Positions 14,929-20,268 of a stretch of DNA of 20,268 nucleotides are shown in pieces. The notes beneath the pieces are model-generated. The model worked only from the letters and a program-made list of their open reading frames with translations. It did no database searches and was not told where the DNA came from. The position numbers were made by a program, and so were the translations under genes. The first letter of the stretch is position 1. Every line of letters starts with the position of its first letter. The DNA is from Geobacter sp. UBA6802. Lineage in GTDB: Bacteria; Desulfobacterota; Desulfuromonadia; Geobacterales; Pseudopelobacteraceae. The stretch is from the NCBI GenBank assembly GCA_002452325.1, contig DKFG01000233.1:1-20268 (forward strand), given 5' to 3'.

Positions 14929-16674
14929 ATGAAAAAGATAGAAACCGAGGGGATCGATTTACCTGAACAGGTAATCGAGCAGGCCAGAATTGCCAACATA
15001 AAGATTGGCGAAATGGAGATGCTTTCCGCCAAATCTGGTAAGCCAATTTCAAGCAGCCAGTACGTATTCACCCTTGCTGAACTTGCTACGCTGTTGGAAA
15101 TTTCACAGGATCAAGCTTTCAACCTGACAAAACCCCGAATTGATGAGAAAACCGGCGAACGGAATGCTGATTGCATTTGGCCGTCAGTAATATTTAATGA
15201 TTCTGTTCCAGTGCAACGCATTCAAACTGTTGTTAAAAATTCTGATGATGGTAATTGGCCCAGAGCAAAAGAGATTACGGTATTTAACGGGGAGATTACT
15301 GGACTCTGTGATGTTGATGCTTATCGTGGTTTGCAATGGAATGACTTAAATCAGGCTGTTGTTGAAATGTTGTGGCAGGGAGAGCACTACTATACCCCCC
15401 AATTTCCGCCGAGAATTGATAAGTGCGAACTTGTTTTCACGTATGAAAATATTAAACATTACCTTGAGTCAACAAGATCACTTCGTAAGATTAAGTTGCT
15501 TGAAGAAGAAGTAAGTCAGCGGGAAACATTGTTGCAAAGTGTTGATACAGAATCAGCAAAATTTATGGACTCACAAAATCATTTCAAAGATACAGAACAA
15601 ATTAAACCGGTAGTACAAAATCTCTACGACTACAATGAATATGGATTTATTAGGCTCTTTCAGTGTCTTGGTTCAAGCAGTTGCGATCCTAAAATATTGC
15701 CGGGGTTCTTAATCAAATCTGATGGTATTTGGTTAGATGTTTTGTCAGAAGATGACATTGAACATTCGCATCCAAATGAACTGGCTGCACTCTACTCGCC
15801 ATTTGAGAGCTATGACACATCTAAGCCTGTATTGCCACTTCCCTGCACTGGAAATGCGCTAAAGCACTTTTTGGAAGTGACAGGTTTTTATACTGGCGAA
15901 GAGGATATTGTGGTTTCTGAAGAATCGGCACCGGCAGAACTAACAGAGATTTTCAGTGGTGTTCCATATAGCATTTCCGATGTTGCCCGCGAATTAGATA
16001 TTGATTGCTACGATGTTGAAGAGCACATCATAAAAGGGCGCTTGCAGTCTGTAATTAAGCTGTTTAATGAGTGGTATCACATACGGCACTACGGGAAAAT
16101 TGCATGGAATATTAACTTTTCGCCGATGACTGCTGGCCTAAAACCAGATGATGCAGGACTTCGACTGATAAAAAACGGCATTGTTGAACAAGTTGTTCCA
16201 TTACGTTTTATCCTGAATGATGCGACATTCCCTATCAACAAGAATGACATAATGATTACCTCTGAGAGCATGGAAGCTTTACGAGTAAGCATTCTAGCTA
16301 GACAGCAGGCCGTAGAGCAGATGGAAGAATCTCCTGCTGTGAGCGAAGCGGCGAGAGAACTGAAGAAAAAACAGACCGAAGAGATCGACGCCAAAATTGA
16401 TGAGATTTGCAGAACTATTCGGGCGGCGGCGGAACAACACCTGATTAAAAGAGGCAACGAGCGGATTATTCATCATGCCCGGTTTGTAGATGAGGCCGGT
16501 CTTACGGCTACTGGCAAGGACAGGACAAGAGCGCTCAGTCTCGTAAAGGAGTACATCACCGGTGACGAAGCTGGACTCAAATTTCATGGTTTCAAGCCTG
16601 CAAATATTCCGGTACAGCGCAACAGGTCATATTTTCTAACTGAAAAAGAAGGATATAAGTTCAAAAATAGATAA
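14929..16674 (+). CDS. AT-rich gene of unknown function (581 aa)
   Basis: I do not recognise this protein. It is soluble, with no signal peptide or membrane segments. Two segments look like helix-turn-helix units: FTLAELATLLEISQDQAF near residues 47-64 and YSISDVARELDIDCYDVEEH near 347-366. A charged helical stretch near 185-205 (SLRKIKLLEEEVSQRE) and another near 455-500 (ARELKKKQTEEIDAKIDEI) suggest coiled coils. A sampled line (15481-15540) is about 38% GC, well below the replication-type gene downstream (about 62% in 18841-18900), which suggests a different origin. The ATG at 14929 follows AAAGG and directly trails the AbiEii remnant. A strong terminator follows the stop, so the gene is its own unit. 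A DNA-binding role is possible; a defence role is only suggested by the neighbourhood. Confidence 0.7.
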   Translation: MKKIETEGIDLPEQVIEQARIANIKIGEMEMLSAKSGKPISSSQYVFTLAELATLLEISQDQAFNLTKPRIDEKTGERNADCIWPSVIFNDSVPVQRIQTVVKNSDDGNWPRAKEITVFNGEITGLCDVDAYRGLQWNDLNQAVVEMLWQGEHYYTPQFPPRIDKCELVFTYENIKHYLESTRSLRKIKLLEEEVSQRETLLQSVDTESAKFMDSQNHFKDTEQIKPVVQNLYDYNEYGFIRLFQCLGSSSCDPKILPGFLIKSDGIWLDVLSEDDIEHSHPNELAALYSPFESYDTSKPVLPLPCTGNALKHFLEVTGFYTGEEDIVVSEESAPAELTEIFSGVPYSISDVARELDIDCYDVEEHIIKGRLQSVIKLFNEWYHIRHYGKIAWNINFSPMTAGLKPDDAGLRLIKNGIVEQVVPLRFILNDATFPINKNDIMITSESMEALRVSILARQQAVEQMEESPAVSEAARELKKKQTEEIDAKIDEICRTIRAAAEQHLIKRGNERIIHHARFVDEAGLTATGKDRTRALSLVKEYITGDEAGLKFHGFKPANIPVQRNRSYFLTEKEGYKFKNR

Positions 16675-16716
16675 GCCCCCCAAGCACAAAGGGTAAGCCC
16701 CCTTTATCGAAAGATA

Positions 16717-16748
16717 CCCCTTAACTCTTTGAGTTTTGGGGCTTTTTT
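16717..16748 (+). terminator. Intrinsic terminator of the 581-aa gene
   Basis: CCCCTTAACTC (16717-16727), a TTT loop and GAGTTTTGGGG (16731-16741) form a GC-capped stem with a two-pair internal mismatch, followed by C and six T (16743-16748). It separates the unknown gene from the AlpA operon. Confidence 0.8.
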
Positions 16749-16796
16749 ATGTCGTTTCATTTTACAGGACACAATTTCATGGGTAGCCTCAAGACA

Positions 16797-16812
16797 CCAT
16801 TTGCGCAAATGG
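16797..16812. promoter_or_regulatory. Perfect 16-bp palindrome upstream of the AlpA-like gene
   Basis: CCATTTGCGCAAATGG is fully self-complementary with no spacer. It ends 23 bases before the ATG at 16836 and just ahead of the AAAGGAG ribosome-binding site. This is a natural position for an autoregulatory operator. No convincing sigma70 promoter was identified around it. Confidence 0.55.
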
Positions 16813-16835
16813 ATTCCCGTTCAAAGGAGTTCAAA

Positions 16836-17081
16836 ATGGATGTTCGTATGATGACCAGAAAAGAAGTTTGCTCGACCTTAGGCACAAGCAGCGCCGGGTT
16901 ACATCGAGGCATGATTGACGGTAGGTTTCCAAAGCCGTACCGGACCGGCGAAAATTCCGTTCGCTGGAAAAGTAACGAGATCCAGGATTGTATAGACCAA
17001 CTAGAGGTTGCGGTACCAGTTGAAGTCTGCCCTGGCATCCGAAAGGGGCGTCTTCGCAAGCAGCGCCAAGCCGAGGTGTAG
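16836..17081 (+). CDS. AlpA-family phage-type transcriptional regulator / excisionase-like protein
   Basis: The 81-residue protein begins MDVRMMTRKEVCSTLGTSSA, a MerR/AlpA-like winged helix, followed by GRFPKPYRTGENSVRWKSNEIQDCI, the characteristic end of this fold (family pattern FP.p......RW...ei..w). AlpA proteins regulate integrase or excision genes in P4-like satellites and integrative elements. The ATG at 16836 has AAAGGAG at good spacing and is preferred to the frame's first ATG at 16749, which falls at the terminator. It is followed after 2 nt by the DUF5659-like gene, so they are one operon. No integrase is visible in the window; its target could be its own operon through the palindrome just upstream. 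Confidence 0.85.
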   Translation: MDVRMMTRKEVCSTLGTSSAGLHRGMIDGRFPKPYRTGENSVRWKSNEIQDCIDQLEVAVPVEVCPGIRKGRLRKQRQAEV

Positions 17082-17083
17082 CC

Positions 17084-17353
17084 ATGGCCAGACCCGAAAA
17101 AATCACTACATCTGATATTGAACTGGCGGCAGCACTCATGACCGCTACCAATAACAAACCGGTCAGCATCCACCTAGGCAAAGCGCTTGTTGAGTTCACC
17201 TTCCCGGTCAATGAGATTACAGAGGCCGTCATGATGAAATATGCAAGTAGCACCCTATGTCAGGAAGTAAGGCGGTTAGCGAACAACCGTACTTGGCTTT
17301 ACCGGCAATGTAGAAGCGTAGCCAACTCAGGCGTGGGGGTGACTTATGAATAG
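17084..17353 (+). CDS. Small DUF5659-like protein
   Basis: The 89-residue protein has the pattern TTSDIELAAALMTA, then VHLG-like SIHLGKALVEFTFPV and a C-terminal CQEVRRLANNRTWLYRQCR. This resembles small DUF5659 proteins often found between regulator and replication genes of integrative elements, but I assign the name from pattern only. GAGGTG lies before the ATG, inside the end of the AlpA-like gene. The last bases overlap the start of the TOPRIM/DUF3987 gene by 8 nt (17346-17353), indicating translational coupling. Function is unknown. Confidence 0.65.
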   Translation: MARPEKITTSDIELAAALMTATNNKPVSIHLGKALVEFTFPVNEITEAVMMKYASSTLCQEVRRLANNRTWLYRQCRSVANSGVGVTYE

Positions 17354-19796
17354 CGATCTCCACACGGCTGCAATAAACGCCTGCAATGAGATCAGTGTGA
17401 TGTTCCGTACTGTCCCCACAGACGGCAAGTTTCATCAGCTTGATGTCGTTGGTAAAACAACCCGCAATGGCGCAGGTAGGATCAGGTTATTTCCCGATGG
17501 TGAGGGGGGGCAGGTTTGGAACCATATCACCGACGACACCCGTCTATTTTGGGCAACAAGTGACCAGCCACTTACTCCAGCCGAGACAGAAGAACGCAAG
17601 CGTAGGGCAAAAGAGGAGCGCGAGAAAGCTGAACGTGCGCTTGACGATGCACGGCAGAAGGCCGCAGCACTTGCCGTTGAAGTATGGAAAGTTTCAGCAC
17701 CGCCGGTTGCCTCGCTGTATTGGCAACGGAAGCAGGTAGAGCCGACTGACACCATCCGCGAGATTCCACTTGATACACTTGTGGAGCTTGTTGGTTACCA
17801 CCCGAAGGCTAAGGGAAAGCAGTTCTCCGGAGGTATGGTTCAGATTATCCCGGTACGTGGTGACAAGGGCATCAGCAGCATTGAGATGATTGACGAGACC
17901 GGCCTCAAAGCCGGTCTCGCTGATGGCCAAAAGCGCGGATGTTTTTGGGCTACTGGTAAGTTGCCAGACGGAGATGGTGGTGGCCTTACCTTTGGTATTG
18001 GGGAAGGTGCTGCAACAATGCTGGCCTACAGCATGGCAACCGGCAACGTGGGGATTGCAGCATTATCCTGCAGTAACATTAAGGCCGTGGCGGAGCTGAT
18101 CCATCAGAAGCATCCCAAAGCCAGAATCATGATTGTCTCTGATATTGGCAACGGAGAACAGGCGGCCCTGGAGGCGGCACGTTCTGTCAATGCCTTGCTT
18201 TTCAAGCCGTCACTTCCAGACGGTAGTGCCGGGAGCGACGCCAACGATCTCCATTGTGAGTTGGGCATTGCAGAAGTTAGGCGTCAGATAGAGACGGCAA
18301 TCTCGCGGACTGGTGCTTTATCAGGTGCTGCCGATCTCTGGCCCCAGCCTGTGCTGTTTGGTGAAACGCAAACTCCGGATATTCCAACGTCACTGCTACC
18401 TGTATGGCTCGGTGATTATGCCGGGGCGGTAGCCGCCAACACCCAAACACCACCAGCCATGTCAGTGATGATGGCCCTGTCTACCATAGCGGCATGTGTC
18501 CAGAAGCGTTTTCAGGTGGCCAGGACGCCGGAGCATGTCGAACCGTTGGCACTGTGGACTGCCACGGCGTTACCGCCAGCAAGTCGTAAAACAGCCGTGG
18601 TCAATGCCTTTACCGGACCGCTTTCAGCATGGGAAAAGGAGCAAGCGGATCTTGGCAAAGGAGAGCGGTCACGGGTGGCGGTGGCCCGTTCGATACTAGA
18701 GGATCGTATAAAGTTGCTGCAGTCGAAAGCCGCGAAAACCGACAGCGCAAATGATCGTATCGCCCTGATCGAAGAAGCGGCACGGCTTCAGGAGGAGTTG
18801 CCTGACATACTATGCGCCCCCCGTGTGTTCACGGCAGACGTGACACCGGAGCGCCTGCAGGACCTGATGATGGAGCAGGGTGAACGCATGGCGCTGTTTG
18901 CTGATGAGGGGGGTATCTTCTCCATCATGGCCGGTCTCTACAGTGGCGGTAAGGCCAACATCGACATTTTTCTCAAAGGGCATGCCGGAAGCGCCGTCCG
19001 AGTTGACCGTCAAGGTCGAATGGCCTACCTGGATGAACCGGCCCTGACCTTTGGCCTTTGTATTCAGCCGGACATTATTCGTAGCCTGTCCGAAACCTCC
19101 TTCCGGGGCAATGGATGTCTGGCGCGATTTCTTTTCTGTCTGCCTGCCTCAAACATTGGTACTCGAACGGCTGGATCGATACCGATCCCTCAGACGGTTA
19201 AGTCCGCCTACCAGGAGGGTATACGTGGTTTGTTGAATATACCGTCACTCTTGAATGATCAGGGTAAGCAGAGCGCCCGGACGATCACCCTTGATGCTGG
19301 TGCCATGCAGGCGTGGGAAGGCTTCTTTGCGTTTTTGGAGGCCCGAATGGGTGACGGAAAGGATTTGGAGCCGATTCAGGACTGGGCTGGCAAGCTGGCT
19401 GGTGCGGCATTGCGTGTTGCAGGACTTATGGCCGTGGTTGAGCTGGGTGAGGTAGCCACCACCATCAACGAAATGACCATGCGTAAGGCGATTGAGCTGT
19501 CTGAATTGCTGATTCCCCATGCAAAGGCGGCCTTTGATCTGATCGATGGCGGTACTTCACAGAACGACGCCAAACATGTGTATCGCTGGATTCTGGAAAA
19601 GGGTGCATTAACCTTTAGACGTCGGGATGCTCAGCAGGAGTTGACCCGTTTTCGTGAAGTTGACCGGTTGGAAAAAGCGCTTGGCTCTCTAGCTAAACGC
19701 TACATCGTGTCAGAACCTGAAAAAATCAGGTCCGCATCCGGGAAGGGGATGGCCTCTGTGGTCTATCATGTGAATCCAGCAGTATTTGAGCATTAG
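17346..19796 (+). CDS. TOPRIM/DUF3987 replication-type protein of a mobile element
   Basis: The 816-residue protein combines a primase-like N-terminal part with a DUF3987 ATPase-like part. The N-terminal region (RIRLFPDGEGGQVWNH) is followed by a charged helix and a TOPRIM-like domain: GIGEGAATML near residue 217, IVSDIGNG near 263 and DANDLH near 297. The C-terminal half has a P-loop-like PPASRKTAV near 408-416 and an acidic ADEGG near 517, as in DUF3987 proteins. Such proteins are linked to replication of plasmids, satellites and integrated elements. The second TOPRIM aspartate (usual DxD) is replaced in SDIGNG, so that metal site may be altered. The ATG at 17346 overlaps the previous gene. 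An iteron-like dyad follows the stop. Helicase or primase activity is inferred from the family, not shown. Confidence 0.82.
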   Translation: MNSDLHTAAINACNEISVMFRTVPTDGKFHQLDVVGKTTRNGAGRIRLFPDGEGGQVWNHITDDTRLFWATSDQPLTPAETEERKRRAKEEREKAERALDDARQKAAALAVEVWKVSAPPVASLYWQRKQVEPTDTIREIPLDTLVELVGYHPKAKGKQFSGGMVQIIPVRGDKGISSIEMIDETGLKAGLADGQKRGCFWATGKLPDGDGGGLTFGIGEGAATMLAYSMATGNVGIAALSCSNIKAVAELIHQKHPKARIMIVSDIGNGEQAALEAARSVNALLFKPSLPDGSAGSDANDLHCELGIAEVRRQIETAISRTGALSGAADLWPQPVLFGETQTPDIPTSLLPVWLGDYAGAVAANTQTPPAMSVMMALSTIAACVQKRFQVARTPEHVEPLALWTATALPPASRKTAVVNAFTGPLSAWEKEQADLGKGERSRVAVARSILEDRIKLLQSKAAKTDSANDRIALIEEAARLQEELPDILCAPRVFTADVTPERLQDLMMEQGERMALFADEGGIFSIMAGLYSGGKANIDIFLKGHAGSAVRVDRQGRMAYLDEPALTFGLCIQPDIIRSLSETSFRGNGCLARFLFCLPASNIGTRTAGSIPIPQTVKSAYQEGIRGLLNIPSLLNDQGKQSARTITLDAGAMQAWEGFFAFLEARMGDGKDLEPIQDWAGKLAGAALRVAGLMAVVELGEVATTINEMTMRKAIELSELLIPHAKAAFDLIDGGTSQNDAKHVYRWILEKGALTFRRRDAQQELTRFREVDRLEKALGSLAKRYIVSEPEKIRSASGKGMASVVYHVNPAVFEH
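17894..17919 (+). repeat. Perfect 10-bp hairpin inside the TOPRIM/DUF3987 gene
   Basis: CGAGACCGGC (17894-17903) and GCCGGTCTCG (17910-17919) are perfect arms around a six-base loop. It lies in the coding region for DETGLKAGLAD. It could be a structural or regulatory element, or a codon-level coincidence. Confidence 0.5.
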
Positions 19797-19801
19797 CGAT
19801 G

Positions 19802-19874
19802 GTACAACAGTTACAACACTTACAACACTATAGGCTTTCGTGGTCTCATTCTGTTGTAAGTGTTGTAACTGTTG
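19802..19874. repeat. Iteron-like dyad: 23-bp inverted repeat made of 9-bp units
   Basis: The arms 19805-19827 and 19852-19874 are perfect complements around a 24-base loop. The left side is three tandem 9-bp units, GTACAACAG, TTACAACAC and TTACAACAC, starting at 19802; the right side carries them inverted. It begins 5 bases after the replication gene stop. Repeats beside a replication protein suggest its binding site or an origin; a rho-independent terminator is less likely because no T-run follows. Confidence 0.75.
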
Positions 19875-20165
19875 CAGAACATTATTATCAATGAAATGGC
19901 ATGCACGGGAGGGGGAGTCCACCGGATAACTTGCAGATAATTCTCCTTTTTTCTTCCTTTTTTCATAGCATAGCCGTTGCTATCCATTGCTAATATGTCA
20001 GCATTTGTCACCATTTTTCAGGCTCGCCCTGACGCCTTAACGGAGCTTAACAGTAAGCGCTGGAATGTTAGTAAAAGTTAGGTGTTTTGAGCTTGGACCT
20101 GCGTATTCATGGCGAAGTCATTTTAGGAAAAGTCAGCAGTTTTTGGGGGACGGTAGCAAGCGGCA
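19875..20165. other. Non-coding stretch near the element end
   Basis: No convincing gene was seen on either strand. Pyrimidine-rich patches (around 19941-19965) and several in-frame stops are present. With the dyad on one side and tandem repeats plus a tRNA end on the other, it is plausibly part of an origin/attachment region, but no specific site was identified inside it. Confidence 0.4.
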
Positions 20166-20187
20166 AAAGTACAACTAAAGTACAACT
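20166..20187 (+). repeat. Tandem AAAGTACAACT repeats, candidate integrase arm sites
   Basis: Two perfect, directly adjacent 11-bp copies occupy 20166-20176 and 20177-20187, about 60 bp from the 3' end of a tRNA gene. Short tandem direct repeats in this position are typical arm-type binding sites of tyrosine recombinases at a tRNA-borne attachment site. Recombinase binding is inferred; no integrase gene is in the window. Confidence 0.5.
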
Positions 20188-20189
20188 AT

Positions 20190-20237
20190 TTTAGAAATAA
20201 AGAAAAAGCACCTGCAGCCAATTTGCTGTAGGTGCTT
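20190..20237 (-). terminator. Intrinsic terminator downstream of the minus-strand tRNA
   Basis: Stem arms 20206-20218 and 20225-20237 pair over 13 bp with one G-T wobble and a six-base loop. On the minus strand the stem is followed by TTTTCTTTATTTC, a good T-tract. It starts 8 bases after the tRNA CCA end, so it most likely ends the tRNA transcript. Confidence 0.75.
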
Positions 20238-20245
20238 GTTTTAAT

Positions 20246-20268
20246 TGGCGTCCCCGAGACGATTCGAA
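20246..20268 (-). tRNA. 3' end of a tRNA gene (runs off the window)
   Basis: Read on the minus strand the bases are the T-loop TTCGAAT, T-stem CGTCT, acceptor strand CGGGGAC, discriminator G and CCA, exactly 7+5+7+1+3 nucleotides. The window stops at the T-loop, so the anticodon and identity are unseen. The matching 5' acceptor strand should read GTCCCCG. A discriminator G with GGGGAC resembles tRNA-Glu of some bacteria, but that is not enough to assign it. It could be the intact host gene or an attachment-site fragment. Confidence 0.75.

Noticed and set aside
19710..20014. Minus-strand open frames over the end of the replication gene and the dyad
   Set aside because: They overlap the real coding end and the repeat, have no ribosome-binding site and show no protein-like pattern.
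1..20268. CRISPR array, insertion sequence or integrase/transposase gene
   Set aside because: No regularly spaced repeat-spacer series, no transposase-like frame with terminal repeats and no tyrosine or serine recombinase motifs were found on either strand.

Overview
The window looks like an accessory island in a bacterial chromosome. Most genes are moderately GC-rich (about 60-65% in the 60-base lines I counted by hand), interrupted by blocks near 30-38% GC. Gene style and family content fit a Desulfuromonadota/Geobacter-like anaerobe, but no marker gene is present and that placement is a weak inference.

Layout, left to right. (1) Positions 3-2489, plus strand: the C-terminal part of an Hsp70-like protein fused to TPR repeats (its start lies before the window), a PPP-family metallophosphoesterase and a zinc-ribbon protein, apparently one operon. 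(2) Positions 2565-11894, minus strand: a tightly coupled three-gene operon of an SNF2-type helicase, a very large beta-class (motif IV before motif I) adenine DNA methyltransferase and a type III Res-like helicase/nuclease. A small XRE regulator (12029-12367) is divergent to it, and the shared 134-bp gap holds a good sigma70-like promoter with an inverted repeat across its spacer and -35. This is the most distinctive system here. It resembles the DrmD-DrmMI half of class 1 DISARM coupled to a type III Res subunit, and has no DrmA, DrmB or DrmC in the window. (3) Positions 12518-14358, plus: an AbiE-type antitoxin/nucleotidyltransferase toxin pair whose junction is a near-perfect palindrome with 17-bp arms. 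(4) Positions 14359-14928: a debris zone with an orphan winged-helix fragment, a short repeat family and an internally deleted remnant of a second AbiEii toxin gene. (5) Positions 14929-16674: an AT-rich gene of unknown function closed by a clear intrinsic terminator. (6) Positions 16836-19796: an AlpA-like regulator, a small DUF5659-like protein and a TOPRIM/DUF3987 replication-type protein in one overlapping operon, preceded by a 16-bp palindrome and followed by a 23-bp-arm inverted repeat made of 9-bp iteron-like units. (7) Positions 19875-20268: no gene, then tandem 11-bp repeats, an intrinsic terminator and the 3' end of a tRNA gene on the minus strand, where the window stops.

Taken together, the AlpA, DUF3987, iteron-like dyad, tandem repeats and tRNA end look like one end of a tRNA-targeted integrative element carrying stacked defence modules (restriction/methylation-like and AbiE). 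No integrase gene is visible, so the other end and the element limits are outside the window or unresolved.
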